From Rhodocyclaceae bacterium (lineage in GTDB: Bacteria; Pseudomonadota; Gammaproteobacteria; Burkholderiales; Rhodocyclaceae): a stretch of DNA of 45,179 nucleotides. The notes under the pieces are model-generated. The model did not search any database. It worked only from the letters and a program-made list of their open reading frames with translations, and was not told the origin of the DNA. The DNA lies in contig JANXRC010000097.1 in assembly GCA_025353195.1 (NCBI GenBank), forward strand, positions 1 to 45,179. Direction: 5' to 3'. The translations under genes were made by a program, and so were the position numbers. Positions 17,384-26,604 of this stretch are shown here, one piece after another (the first letter of the stretch is position 1; the number at the start of each line of letters is the position of its first letter).

Positions 17384-18793
17384 ATGGCTGGCAAGACGCT
17401 TTACGATAAATTATGGGAATCGCACGTGGTCCGCGAGGAGAGCGATGGCACCTGCCTGCTCTACATCGACCGCCATCTGATTCACGAGGTCACCAGTGCG
17501 CAGGCTTTCGAAGGCATGCGCCTGGCCGGGCGCAAGGCGTGGCGCGCCGCCAGCATCGTCGCCAACCCGGACCACAATACGCCGACTGACCACTGGGACG
17601 AGGGCATCAAGGATCCGATCTCGCGCCTGCAGGTGGAAACCCTCGATGCCAACATCAGGGATTTCGGCGCGCTGGTCTATTTTCCGTTCAAGCACGCCAA
17701 CCAGGGCATCATCCACGTCATCGGACCGGAGAACGGCACGACGCTGCCGGGCACGACCGTGGTTTGCGGCGACAGTCACACCTCGACGCACGGCGCCTTC
17801 GGGGCGCTGGCGCACGGCATCGGCACTTCCGAGGTGGAGCATGTGCTGGCAACGCAAACGCTGGTGGCCAAGCGCTCGCAGCGCATGCTGGTCAAGGTCG
17901 AAGGGCAACTCGGCAAGGAAATCACCGCCAAGGACGTGGCGCTGGCGATTATCGGCAAGATCGGCACCGCCGGCGGCAACGGCTACGCCATCGAATTCGG
18001 CGGCTCGGCAATCCGCGGCCTGTCGATCGAAGGGCGCATGACCTTGTGCAACATGACGATCGAGGCGGGCGCGCGCGCCGGGCTGGTGGCGCCCGATGAA
18101 AAAACCATCGAGTACCTCAAGGGGCGCAAGTACGCACCCAAGGGCGCCGACTGGGACAAGGCGGTGGCCTGCTGGGCGACATTGAAGTCCGATCCGGACG
18201 CGAAGTTCGACGCCGTGGTCGAACTCGATGCGGCCCGGATCGAGCCGCAGGTGACCTGGGGCACTTCACCGGAGCAGGTACTGCCGGTCGGGGCGCGCGT
18301 GCCCAATCCGGCCAACGAACCCGATTCGCAGAAGCGCACCGGGATCGAGCGCGCCCTGCAGTACATGGGGCTTGCCGCCGATACGCCGATTTCCGAAATC
18401 AAGGTCGACAAGGTGTTCATCGGCTCCTGCACCAACTCGCGCATCGAGGACCTGCGGGCCGCCGCGAAAGTCGTCAAGGGAAGGAAGAAGGCGGCCGGCG
18501 TCAAGCTGGTTCTGGTCGTTCCGGGCTCCGGCATCGTCAAGCGCCAGGCCGAGGACGAGGGACTGGACAAGGTGTTCCTCGACGCCGGCTTCGAGTGGCG
18601 CGAGCCGGGCTGTTCGATGTGCCTGGCGATGAATGCCGACCGCCTCGAACCGGGGGAACGCTGCGCCTCCACCTCCAACCGCAACTTTGAAGGGCGCCAG
18701 GGCGCCGGCGGGCGCACCCACCTGGTCAGCCCGGCTATGGCTGCGGCTGCAGCGATAGCCGGGCATTTCGTCGATATCCGCAAACCGCTCTGA
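17384..18793 (+). CDS. leuC: 3-isopropylmalate dehydratase large subunit
   Basis: A 469-aa aconitase-family subunit. The [4Fe-4S] ligands are C349 (FIGSCTNSR), C410 and C413 (EPGCSMC). Also conserved are [33 protein letters not shown] and the near-terminal [17 protein letters not shown]. With LeuD it isomerises 2-isopropylmalate for leucine and, in citramalate-pathway organisms, citramalate for isoleucine. AAGGAG precedes the ATG. It lies 45 bases behind cimA and 15 before leuD, so it is most likely one transcript. Confidence 0.97.
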   Translation: MAGKTLYDKLWESHVVREESDGTCLLYIDRHLIHEVTSAQAFEGMRLAGRKAWRAASIVANPDHNTPTDHWDEGIKDPISRLQVETLDANIRDFGALVYFPFKHANQGIIHVIGPENGTTLPGTTVVCGDSHTSTHGAFGALAHGIGTSEVEHVLATQTLVAKRSQRMLVKVEGQLGKEITAKDVALAIIGKIGTAGGNGYAIEFGGSAIRGLSIEGRMTLCNMTIEAGARAGLVAPDEKTIEYLKGRKYAPKGADWDKAVACWATLKSDPDAKFDAVVELDAARIEPQVTWGTSPEQVLPVGARVPNPANEPDSQKRTGIERALQYMGLAADTPISEIKVDKVFIGSCTNSRIEDLRAAAKVVKGRKKAAGVKLVLVVPGSGIVKRQAEDEGLDKVFLDAGFEWREPGCSMCLAMNADRLEPGERCASTSNRNFEGRQGAGGRTHLVSPAMAAAAAIAGHFVDIRKPL

Positions 18794-18808
18794 GCGAAAG
18801 AATCCGAC

Positions 18809-19456
18809 ATGAAAGCATTCAAGCAAATCAACGGGCTGGTGTGCCCGCTGGACCGGGCCAACGTCGATACCGACGCCATCATTCCCAAGCAGTTTCTCAA
18901 GTCGATCAAGCGCACCGGCTTCGGCCCGTACCTGTTTGACGAGTGGCGCTATGCCGATCATGGCGAGCCGGGGATGGACTGCACCCGCAGGCCGCTGCGC
19001 AAGGAGTTCATCCTCAACCTGCCGCGCTACAAGGGCGCCCAGATCCTTCTCGCGCGTGACAACTTCGGTTGCGGTTCGAGCCGGGAGCATGCGCCATGGG
19101 CGATCGAGGACTACGGCTTTCAGGTCATCATCGCGCCGTCCTTCGCCGACATCTTCTTCAACAACTGCTACAAGAACGGCATCCTGCCGATCGTGCTGCC
19201 CGCCGCCACCGTCGACAAGCTGTTCGCCGACTGCGCTGCGAACGAAGGCTACCGCCTCAGCGTCGACCTCGAATCGCAGAAGATCATCCTTCCCTCGGGC
19301 GAACCCCTGGGCTTCGACATCCAGCCGCACCGAAAGCATTGCCTGCTCAACGGTCTCGACGAAATCGGCCTGACCCTTCAGCATGCCGACGAAATCAAGG
19401 CTTTCGAAAGCAAGCACAAGGCGGCACAGCCCTGGCTGTTTGCCCAGCAGGCTTAG
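18809..19456 (+). CDS. leuD: 3-isopropylmalate dehydratase small subunit
   Basis: A 215-aa swivelling-domain partner of LeuC. The motifs [19 protein letters not shown] at the N-terminus and [18 protein letters not shown] near 90 are diagnostic; length is standard for proteobacterial LeuD. It follows leuC by 15 bases. No leuB follows within the window, so the dehydrogenase step must be encoded elsewhere. Confidence 0.97.
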   Translation: MKAFKQINGLVCPLDRANVDTDAIIPKQFLKSIKRTGFGPYLFDEWRYADHGEPGMDCTRRPLRKEFILNLPRYKGAQILLARDNFGCGSSREHAPWAIEDYGFQVIIAPSFADIFFNNCYKNGILPIVLPAATVDKLFADCAANEGYRLSVDLESQKIILPSGEPLGFDIQPHRKHCLLNGLDEIGLTLQHADEIKAFESKHKAAQPWLFAQQA

Positions 19457-19815
19457 TCGGACCCTTGCCCGCTATTTCCCGGCAAGCAGGACGTCGATGC
19501 TTCATAACTAACTGATTGCAAACACCTTCGCGTCCTCGAGAGCTGTACCAGCTGTCCTTGGCGGCAGCGGACACCTTCCGGTCAGGGGCCGCCGGGGCCA
19601 AACCTGCGCAACGGGACCCGGCCTCCTCGGTTTCCTGCCCGAAGAGAGAGTTGTTTGCCCGGTAGGGGAGTTATACATCTGATTAATATAAGCTTTTAGC
19701 ATTGCGACGGTCAGTGCCCATAAGGCGGGTCAGTTCAGGGCTTTAATCGCGACGCGAGATTCGCTACAATTGCGGTCTTTCCGAATTCGCATTTCAGTAT
19801 TCAGGGACTATCACC
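19457..19815. other. Intergenic region between leuD and petA
   Basis: No gene found in 359 bases. The stretch 19660-19700 is unusually AT-rich (GGGAGTTATACATCTGATTA and what follows), and a promoter for petABC lies near the right end. A small palindrome AGCTGTACCAGCT is near 19540. No convincing terminator for leuD was seen. Confidence 0.6.
19765..19770 (+). promoter_or_regulatory. Probable -10 box of petABC
   Basis: TACAAT 46 bases before the petA start; a weak TTTAAT at 19742 stands at 17-base spacing. A ribosome site (CAGGGA) follows at 19801-19806. Confidence 0.45.
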
Positions 19816-20409
19816 ATGAGTTGTGACGATAAAGTCGATTGCGGCCGGCGACGTTTGCTGGTTGCCACGGCAGCCGCGGGCGGGGTGGCCGGGGTTGCGG
19901 TGGCGGTGCCGTTCGTGGCCAGCATGCTGCCTTCCGAGCGTGCCAAGGCCGCCGGTGCGCCTGTGGAAGTGGATATCAGCAAACTCGCTCCCGGTGAGAT
20001 GATGACCGTCGAGTGGCGCGGCAAGCCGGTCTGGGTCATCAACCGGACCAAGGAGCAGTTGGAGTCCCTGCCAAAGATTGATGGCCAGCTGGCCGATCCC
20101 AAGTCCGCGAAGAACATGCAGCCGGACTATGCGAGGAACGAAACCCGCTCGATCAAACCCAATATCCTGGTGGCTGTCGGCATCTGCACCCATCTCGGCT
20201 GCTCCCCTTCGGAGAAGTTCAAGACCGGCACGGAGTCCGGGATTGCCGCTGATTGGCCGGGCGGTTTTTTCTGTCCCTGCCATGGTTCCACGTTCGACCT
20301 TGCCGGTCGTGTCTACAAGGGCAAGCCGGCGCCGGACAACCTCGAAATCCCTCCCCACATGTATCTTGGCGACGCCAAGATTCTGATTGGCGAAGACAAG
20401 AAGGCCTGA
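19816..20409 (+). CDS. petA: Ubiquinol-cytochrome c reductase Rieske iron-sulfur subunit
   Basis: A 197-aa Rieske protein of the bc1 complex. A Tat-like GRRRLLV precedes a single hydrophobic anchor (about 13-36). The [2Fe-2S] ligands are C124 and H126 (CTHLGC) and C153 and H156 (CPCHGS), with C129 and C155 forming the disulfide. The segment between them contains the proteobacterial insertion SPSEKFKTGTESGIAADWPGGF. It heads the petABC operon; petB starts four bases after its stop. Confidence 0.96.
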   Translation: MSCDDKVDCGRRRLLVATAAAGGVAGVAVAVPFVASMLPSERAKAAGAPVEVDISKLAPGEMMTVEWRGKPVWVINRTKEQLESLPKIDGQLADPKSAKNMQPDYARNETRSIKPNILVAVGICTHLGCSPSEKFKTGTESGIAADWPGGFFCPCHGSTFDLAGRVYKGKPAPDNLEIPPHMYLGDAKILIGEDKKA

Positions 20410-20413
20410 TGCG

Positions 20414-21691
20414 ATGAGCAAGATGAACGCCATACTGCAGGGGACGCTGAGCTGGGTTGATGAGCGCTTTCCGCTCACTACCCTTTGGAAAGACCACCTC
20501 GCCGAATATTACGCACCGAAGAACTTCAACTTCTGGTACTTCTTTGGTTCGCTGGCGATGCTGGTGCTGGTGATCCAGATCGTTACCGGCATCCTTCTCA
20601 CCATGCACTTCAAGCCCGACGCTTCGCTGAATGCTTCCGGCGTGCCGGTGGCTTTTGCCAGCGTCGAGTACATCATGCGTGATGTACCCTGGGGCTGGCT
20701 GATTCGCTATATGCACTCGACCGGGGCTTCGGCCTTCTTTGCCGTCGTTTATCTGCACATGTTCCGCGGCATGCTCTACGGTTCCTACCGCAAGCCGCGC
20801 GAACTGATCTGGATCTTCGGCATGATCATCTTCCTGGCCCTGATGGCCGAGGCCTTCTTTGGCTATTTGTTGCCGTGGGGCCAGATGTCGTTCTGGGGCG
20901 CGCAGGTGATCGTTAACCTGTTCTCCGCGATTCCGTTTATCGGACCGGATCTCTCGCTCTGGCTGCGCGGTGACTACGTCGTCGGCGACGCAACGCTCAA
21001 TCGCTTCTTCGCCTTCCACGTCATCGCCGTGCCGATGGTGCTGCTGGGGCTGGTGGCGGCGCATCTCATCGCCTTGCACGAAGTCGGTTCCAACAATCCG
21101 GACGGCGTCGAGATCAAGAAGAAGAAAGATGCAAATGGCGTCCCGCTCGATGGCATTCCATTCCATCCCTATTACACGGTGAAGGATATCGTCGGCGTCG
21201 TAGTCTTCCTCATGGTGTTCTCGGTAATCCTGTTCTTCATGCCGGAGTTCGGCGGCTACTTCCTCGAGTACAACAACTTCTTCCCGGCCGATCCGCTGGT
21301 GACACCGCTGCACATCGCGCCGGTGTGGTACTTCACGCCGTATTACTCGATTCTGCGCGCGGTGACGTATCCGCTGTTCGGCATCGATGCGAAGTTCTGG
21401 GGCGTGGTGGCAATGGGCGCTTCTACGTTGATCATCGCCCTGCTGCCATGGCTGGACCGCAGCCCGGTGAAGTCGATTCGCTATCGCGGCCCGCTGTACA
21501 AGGGTTTTCTCACGGCATTCATCGCTTCCTTCCTTATCCTCGGCTATCTCGGCATGCTTGGCCCGACGCCGGTCCGCACCATCGTGGCGCAGATCTGCTC
21601 GGTGATCTATTTCGCCTTCTTCCTCTTGATGCCGATTTACAGCAGCCTCGACAAGTGCCAGCCGGAGCCGGACAGGGTGACCTCGAAATGA
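20414..21691 (+). CDS. petB: Cytochrome b subunit of the bc1 complex
   Basis: A 425-aa multi-pass membrane protein. Heme-ligand histidines are in helix B (MHSTGASAFFAVVYLHMFRG) and helix D (FFAFHVIAVPMVLLGLVAAH). The Qo-site loop reads HIAPVWYFTPYYSILRA, a PVWY motif in place of the more common PEWY; I recall PVWY as a known variant in beta- and gammaproteobacteria. The frame is open nine codons upstream into petA, but ATG 20414 gives the expected MSKMNAILQGTLSWVDERFPL. The stop overlaps the petC start by four bases. Confidence 0.95.
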   Translation: MSKMNAILQGTLSWVDERFPLTTLWKDHLAEYYAPKNFNFWYFFGSLAMLVLVIQIVTGILLTMHFKPDASLNASGVPVAFASVEYIMRDVPWGWLIRYMHSTGASAFFAVVYLHMFRGMLYGSYRKPRELIWIFGMIIFLALMAEAFFGYLLPWGQMSFWGAQVIVNLFSAIPFIGPDLSLWLRGDYVVGDATLNRFFAFHVIAVPMVLLGLVAAHLIALHEVGSNNPDGVEIKKKKDANGVPLDGIPFHPYYTVKDIVGVVVFLMVFSVILFFMPEFGGYFLEYNNFFPADPLVTPLHIAPVWYFTPYYSILRAVTYPLFGIDAKFWGVVAMGASTLIIALLPWLDRSPVKSIRYRGPLYKGFLTAFIASFLILGYLGMLGPTPVRTIVAQICSVIYFAFFLLMPIYSSLDKCQPEPDRVTSK

Positions 21692-22398
21692 AGAAATTCC
21701 TTACCGCAATCCTGTTTGCGCCGCTGCTGGCGTTTGCCGCGGGGGCCGAACTGCATCTCGACCGTGCGCCGGACAAGGCTAACGACATGGCCGCCCTGCA
21801 AAACGGCGCGAAGATTTTTGTCAATTACTGCCTGAACTGCCATTCGGCGTCCTACATGCGCTACAGCCGCCTCAAAGACATCGGCATAAGCGATGCGCAG
21901 ATCAGGGACAACCTCATGTTCACCGCCGAGAAAGTCGGCGAACCGATGAAGATCGCCATGCAGCGTGCCGAAGCGAAGGCCTGGTTTGGCGTTGCTCCGC
22001 CCGATCTGACCATCATCACGCGGGCCCGCGCTTCGGAGTTCGGCAGTGGCGCCGACTGGGTGTACACCTATCTGCGCACCTTCTATCGCGACGAGACTCG
22101 TCCGACCGGCTGGAACAACATGGTCTTCGCCAATGTCGGCATGCCGCATGTGTTTTGGGAACTGCAAGGCGAGCAGGCCATGGGCGAGGACCACAAGCTG
22201 ACCGTGGTCAAGCCGGGCAAGCTCAAGCCGCAGGAGTTCGATACCATGGTCGGAGATCTGGTTGCGTATCTCAAGTACATGGGCGAGCCGGTGGCGGAAT
22301 TCCGCAAGCAGCTTGGGGTGATTGTGCTGATTTTCCTGGCCGTGTTCTTCGTCTTTGCGTACGCGCTGAAACGCGAGTACTGGAAAGACATCCATTAA
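21688..22398 (+). CDS. petC: Cytochrome c1
   Basis: A 236-aa periplasm-facing subunit with a signal peptide (about 1-18), a single CxxCH heme site (C48, C51, H52: CLNCH), a likely Met ligand near MPHVFWELQG and a C-terminal anchor helix (LGVIVLIFLAVFFVFAYAL) followed by KREYWKDIH. The frame is open far upstream inside petB, but only ATG 21688 gives a signal sequence. It passes electrons from the Rieske protein to soluble c-type cytochromes. Confidence 0.95.
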   Translation: MKKFLTAILFAPLLAFAAGAELHLDRAPDKANDMAALQNGAKIFVNYCLNCHSASYMRYSRLKDIGISDAQIRDNLMFTAEKVGEPMKIAMQRAEAKAWFGVAPPDLTIITRARASEFGSGADWVYTYLRTFYRDETRPTGWNNMVFANVGMPHVFWELQGEQAMGEDHKLTVVKPGKLKPQEFDTMVGDLVAYLKYMGEPVAEFRKQLGVIVLIFLAVFFVFAYALKREYWKDIH

Positions 22399-22498
22399 CT
22401 CCACTAAGTGAATGCAAACTATGGGGCATCGAGAAATGAACGCGCCACCCGTGCGCAAAGTGGTACGTGATGCGGATTATTCCTGGGGCACCAGCGCC

Positions 22499-23095
22499 AT
22501 GATGAATCTGTACTCGGGCACCACGTGCCCCTTTAGCCATCGCTGCCGCATCGTCTTGTACGAAAAGCAGATGGACTTTCAGGTGATCGACGTCGATCTC
22601 TTCAACAAGCCTGAAGACATCGCCATCATCAATCCGTACAACCGTGTCCCGGTGCTGGTTGATCGCGACCTGGTGCTGTATGAGTCGAACATCATCAATG
22701 AATACATCGACGAGCGCTTTCCGCATCCGCAACTGATGCCGCCCGATCCGCAAACGCGGGCCAAGGCGCGCCAGCTGCTGTTTACCATGGAGCACGAGCT
22801 GTTCAGTTACATCGATGCGCTGGAGAAGAACCTAAAGTCGGCTGACAAGTCGCGCGGCCACATCCGCGATCGCCTGGTCGAACTGGCGCCGATGTTCAAC
22901 AAGCAGAAGTTCCTTCTCGGCGACGACTTTTCGATGCTCGACGTGGCGATCGCACCGCTCCTGTGGCGACTCGACCATTACGGGATCGACCTGCCGAAGA
23001 CCGCGGCGCCGCTGATGAAATTTGCCGAGCGCATCTTCTCGCGCCAGGGCTTCATCGATGCGTTGACGCCGACAGAAAAGATGATGCGCCGCTAA
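22499..23095 (+). CDS. sspA: Stringent starvation protein A (GST-fold)
   Basis: A 198-aa glutathione-S-transferase-fold protein that binds RNA polymerase rather than acting as an enzyme. MMNLYSGTTCPFSHRCRIVLYEK and NPYNRVPVLVDRDLVLYESNIINEYIDERFPHPQLMP are the family marks. The frame is open back to 22412, with ATG codons at 22412, 22421 and 22436, none with a good ribosome site. I choose 22499 because the family starts at this Met-Met and the length then fits. The true start could be the upstream 22436, which would add 21 residues. The order petABC-sspA-sspB is common in betaproteobacteria. Confidence 0.85.
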   Translation: MMNLYSGTTCPFSHRCRIVLYEKQMDFQVIDVDLFNKPEDIAIINPYNRVPVLVDRDLVLYESNIINEYIDERFPHPQLMPPDPQTRAKARQLLFTMEHELFSYIDALEKNLKSADKSRGHIRDRLVELAPMFNKQKFLLGDDFSMLDVAIAPLLWRLDHYGIDLPKTAAPLMKFAERIFSRQGFIDALTPTEKMMRR

Positions 23096-23143
23096 AGGCG
23101 CATCGTCCGCGTCTGCATTTTGGTTCACCTCGGCGCAACGCCA

Positions 23144-23575
23144 ATGAAGTCCACCAAGCCCTACCTGATCCGCGCCATTCATGAATGGTGCGCGGATCAG
23201 GGCTTTACGCCCTATCTGGCGGTCAAGGTGGATGCGACGACGCGGGTGCCTCGCGAATTCGTCAAGGATGGCGAGATCGTCCTCAATGTCGGCCTCGAAG
23301 CCACCCACCAGTTGCTGATGGGCAACGAGGAAATTACCTTTCAGGCGCGTTTCGGCGGACGCGCTTTCCCGGTTGTCGTGCCCATCGAGCGGGTTTCCGC
23401 GATCTACGCCAGCGAGAATGGCGAAGGCATGGCGTTTGAAGTCACCGAGAAGCCGGCAGTCGCCGCTGGCGAGTCGCCGAACGTGAGCAAGGAGGAGGAG
23501 GCATCTTCCACCGTATCACCAGCGCCGACTCCCGAGCGCTCTGCGGGGCGGCCTGTTCTTACCCGCGTCAAGTAG
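23144..23575 (+). CDS. sspB: ClpXP adaptor SspB
   Basis: A 143-aa adaptor that delivers ssrA-tagged proteins to ClpXP. The N-terminal domain (STKPYLIRAIHEWCADQGFTPYLAVKVD ... FGGRAFPVVVPIERVSAIYA) is followed by a flexible linker (about 100-133) and the ClpX-binding tail GRPVLTRVK. ATG 23144 is preferred to an upstream in-frame start since it begins at the family's usual KSTKPYLI. The reverse strand of the linker contains one copy of the dispersed 22-bp motif. Confidence 0.92.
   Translation: MKSTKPYLIRAIHEWCADQGFTPYLAVKVDATTRVPREFVKDGEIVLNVGLEATHQLLMGNEEITFQARFGGRAFPVVVPIERVSAIYASENGEGMAFEVTEKPAVAAGESPNVSKEEEASSTVSPAPTPERSAGRPVLTRVK
23509..23530 (-). repeat. Dispersed 22-bp motif, copy in the sspB linker
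   Basis: On the minus strand: core AGTCGGCGCT followed by GGTGATACGGTG. It codes for linker residues of SspB. Confidence 0.7.
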
Positions 23576-23591
23576 TCGCCGTAGAACGGCT

Positions 23592-23605
23592 CCCGCGCGC
23601 GCGGG
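23592..23605. terminator. Self-complementary CCCGCGCGCGCGGG between convergent genes
   Basis: A 14-base perfect palindrome in the 33-base gap between the sspB and cyclase stop codons. It lacks a T-tract, so a role as bidirectional terminator is uncertain. Confidence 0.3.
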
Positions 23606-23608
23606 CGG

Positions 23609-25906
23609 CTACTTCGATTGCATCACCCAGACCCCGTCCCAGGCGTCTCCGGGCGGATTGGCAAGGAAGTGGTCGCAGCGCTCGATGTACATCTTCGCCG
23701 CCTTGTCGTGGTCGTTCAGGGTCAGTACTTCGCCGAATTCGCGCTTGGCATCCTCCCATTTCTGCTGCCGGTATTTCACCAACCCGGACTTGAAATGGCG
23801 CAGGGCATCGATCATCTGCGGGTAGGTTTCTTCCGTGTGGTAGTCGAGAATTTCATAAATGGCAACCGGCTTGGTCTTGCCCTTGACCACCACCAGATCC
23901 AGCTCGCGGCTGAAGTAGGTCGCCTTCAGGGCCTTGTAGGTGAACTCGCTGATCAGGATGTGGGTGCCGTACTGCTTGCAGGCGGACTCGAGCCGGGCGG
24001 CGAGATTCACGCCGTCACCGATGATGGTGTAATCCATGCGCTTCTTCGAGCCGATGTTGCCCGACACCACGTTGTCGGTATTGAGGCCGATGCCGATGTC
24101 GACGGGCATCTTGCCTTCGTTGACGCGGCCCTTGTTCCAGCTGTTGAGTTCCTTCAGCATGGCGATCGCGGTGCGCACCGCGCGGTCGGCGTCGTCGTCA
24201 TGTCCGATCGGGATGCCGAAGGCGGCCATGACGGCGTCGCCGATAAACTTGTCCAGCATGCCTTCCTCGCGCTGGATGCAATCGACCATCAGCGTGAAGT
24301 ATTCGTTGAGCAGCGCCACGGTGCCCTGGGCGCCGAGCGTCTCGGTGATCGTGGTGAAGCCGCGCACATCGGAGAACAGGATGGTCGCCATCACGGCCTT
24401 GCCACCGAGGCTTTCGGCGCCGGAAGCCAGCATCTGGTCGGCGATGCCCGGATCCATGTAGCGCGACATGGTGGATTTCAGTCGCTTCTCGTTGGAGATG
24501 TCTTCCAGCATCAGCATCGAGCCGATGCGCTTCTTCTCCATCGACAGCAGCGGCAGCGCCGTAAGATTCACCGATAGTTTGTCCTCGCCGACCATCAGTT
24601 CGGCTTCCATGATCAGTTCGGCGGTCTGCGTCTCGGCCACGCGTTTCAGCTTTTCCGAAATCCACGCGTTGCTGCCGGAGAAGAACTCTGCTGCAGGCTG
24701 CTGCAAGATCTGTGGCAGGTGCACGCGCAAAATGCGCAGGCCGGCGGCATTGCAGGTGGCGATGCGCTCCGACTCGTCCAGCGTGATCACCGCATTCGAC
24801 ATCGACTCCAGCATCGCCTCGTTGTAGTTCTTCATGTTCTGCACGTCGGCAAACAGCTTGGCGTTTTCCAGTGCAATCGAAATCTGTGCGGTAAATGCAC
24901 GCAGGCGCGATTCATCGTCGCCGGTGAAGGGCCCACCGCGCTTGTTCAGCACCTGCGTGACGCCAATTACCTTGCCGCGCTTGTTGGTGATGGGTACGCA
25001 CAAAATCGAGCGCGTGAAGTAGCCGGTCTTCTTGTCGAAGGCCGGATTGAAGCGCAGATCGGCGTAGGCGTAAGGGATGTTGATCGCCTTGCCCGAGGTG
25101 AATACGGCGCCGGCAATTCCCAGATGATTGGGCAGGCGGATCTGGACTGATTCCAGGCCCTGACCCACCTCCGACCATAGCTCGCTGGTCTTCTCCTCGT
25201 TGAGGAACAGGGTCGAGCGCTCGGCATTCAGCAGGCGCGTTGCCTCGCCCATCACCTTCTGCAGCAGGGACCCCAGCTTGATATCGGCAGTGACTTCGGA
25301 GACGACATCGATGAATTCCATCTCCTGCCGGCGGATCGCCTGCATGCGTTCGATGAACTGCGCGCTTTGCAGTGCCAGCGTGCCTTGGCTGGTCATGGCT
25401 TCGAGCAGGTTCAGATCCTGCCGGGTGAACTTGCCGGAGCGCTTGTTGAGGGTCTGCGCGACCCCGATGATTTCGCCTTTCACCGTCTTGATCGGTACGC
25501 AGAGGATGTTGTGCGTGGTGAAGCCGGTCTGCTCGTCGATCGAGCGGTTGAAGCGGTCGTCGGCATAGGCGTCATGGATGATCAGCGCCTCGCCCGAGGT
25601 GTAAACGTAGCCTGCCACGCCGCTGGTATTGAGGATGCGTATTTCGCGCTGGATATTGCCCTGCGCGACGCGCGAATACAGTTCGTTGGTGTCGGAGTCG
25701 TTGAGAAACAGTGAGCCGCGTTCCGCATTCAGCTCGGCGGTGGTCATCTCCACCAGTGCCTGCAAGACTTCGTCGAGCGTTCCGTAACTCGCCATGCGGC
25801 GCGTCACTTCGAGCAGCAGTTCGAGATGACGCAGGCGGCGGCGCCCGTCCTGATCGCGTTCAGTCGGCTTTTTCTTCGGGCTGGCGGGTTCGGTAGTTTG
25901 GTCCAT
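23609..25906 (-). CDS. GAF-GAF-PAS class III adenylate cyclase
   Basis: A 765-aa cytosolic signalling enzyme. Domains in order: GAF 1 (about 45-190), GAF 2 (about 215-350), a PAS-like segment (about 355-465), the cyclase catalytic domain (about 490-670) and a C-terminal TPR-like tail. Catalytic residues are intact: metal aspartates D513 (FSDVRGF) and D557, substrate lysine K553 (LDKFIGD), N634 and R638 (VNLAARLE). The second substrate-specifying position is T627 (DYTIIGD), the Lys/Thr pair typical of class IIIb adenylate cyclases. Two GAF domains suggest a small-molecule or redox input. It is preceded 11 bases upstream by the coiled-coil gene on the same strand. Confidence 0.9.
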   Translation of the reverse strand: MDQTTEPASPKKKPTERDQDGRRRLRHLELLLEVTRRMASYGTLDEVLQALVEMTTAELNAERGSLFLNDSDTNELYSRVAQGNIQREIRILNTSGVAGYVYTSGEALIIHDAYADDRFNRSIDEQTGFTTHNILCVPIKTVKGEIIGVAQTLNKRSGKFTRQDLNLLEAMTSQGTLALQSAQFIERMQAIRRQEMEFIDVVSEVTADIKLGSLLQKVMGEATRLLNAERSTLFLNEEKTSELWSEVGQGLESVQIRLPNHLGIAGAVFTSGKAINIPYAYADLRFNPAFDKKTGYFTRSILCVPITNKRGKVIGVTQVLNKRGGPFTGDDESRLRAFTAQISIALENAKLFADVQNMKNYNEAMLESMSNAVITLDESERIATCNAAGLRILRVHLPQILQQPAAEFFSGSNAWISEKLKRVAETQTAELIMEAELMVGEDKLSVNLTALPLLSMEKKRIGSMLMLEDISNEKRLKSTMSRYMDPGIADQMLASGAESLGGKAVMATILFSDVRGFTTITETLGAQGTVALLNEYFTLMVDCIQREEGMLDKFIGDAVMAAFGIPIGHDDDADRAVRTAIAMLKELNSWNKGRVNEGKMPVDIGIGLNTDNVVSGNIGSKKRMDYTIIGDGVNLAARLESACKQYGTHILISEFTYKALKATYFSRELDLVVVKGKTKPVAIYEILDYHTEETYPQMIDALRHFKSGLVKYRQQKWEDAKREFGEVLTLNDHDKAAKMYIERCDHFLANPPGDAWDGVWVMQSK

Positions 25907-25917
25907 GGTGTTCCTGA

Positions 25918-26577
25918 TCAGGTGCGGCGCATGGCTTCAATCTGCTCGCGCAGAGCCTGGATGGTATTTTGCAACTGGCTGCCCTCGTCGGCGAACAGGG
26001 TGCGTTCGCGATTGACCGAATTCGTTTTGTCGATCTGTGCCAATTCCAGGCTTTCACGCAGGCCGCTGACCGTTTGCCGCAGTTGCGCAATTTCGCCTTG
26101 CGCGCTGACCACTGCCTGGCGCACCGCGTTGTCGGTGTCCGCGTGCGCGCGTTCAAGCGCATCGCGCAGGGCGGCCGAGGTGGCCTTCAGCTGCTGCATT
26201 TCGTTATGTCCGGCGACGCGCTCCAGTTGCACCGCGTGGTCACGCTCGGCGCGGGATTGCTCCAGTTCCTCGCGCAAGGCGGCCGCTGTTGCCTTGAGCA
26301 TTTGGGCCTCCTGGTTCGCCGCGACGCGTTCCTGCTGGATGGCCTTTTCGCGGTCGATGCGGGCGTGTTCAAGTGCCTCGCGCAGGGCGCCGACAGTTAT
26401 CTTCAGTTGGGATATTTCCGCCGCGCTGGCTTGGGTGGCGCGCAGCGTTGCGTCATGGATTTCCGCGTGTGCCGCTTCGAGTTCCGTGCGCAGGGCAATC
26501 ACCGTGCGCTTCATGTCACGGGAATCGGCCTGGGCCAGGGCAAGTTCGTCTTCGATGGTCGAGAGCTCGGCAGTCAT
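25918..26577 (-). CDS. Coiled-coil protein built of 36-residue repeats
   Basis: A 219-aa hydrophilic helical protein with no recognised family. Residues 22-201 consist of five tandem 36-residue repeats with the pattern [LM][KR]xTxxx-L-R-[EDT]-x-L-E, followed by a half repeat (202-219). Spacing is exact with no gaps. As 36 = 7+7+11+11, a mixed heptad/hendecad coiled coil is likely. There are no signal peptide, membrane segment or cysteines. It lies 11 bases upstream of the adenylate cyclase and is probably co-transcribed, which suggests a scaffold or regulator for it; this is inference. It begins 27 bases downstream of the tRNA-Arg gene, also on the minus strand. Confidence 0.8.
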   Translation of the reverse strand: MTAELSTIEDELALAQADSRDMKRTVIALRTELEAAHAEIHDATLRATQASAAEISQLKITVGALREALEHARIDREKAIQQERVAANQEAQMLKATAAALREELEQSRAERDHAVQLERVAGHNEMQQLKATSAALRDALERAHADTDNAVRQAVVSAQGEIAQLRQTVSGLRESLELAQIDKTNSVNRERTLFADEGSQLQNTIQALREQIEAMRRT

Positions 26578-26604
26578 CGTTTGAATAATACGCCTGACTA
26601 AACA

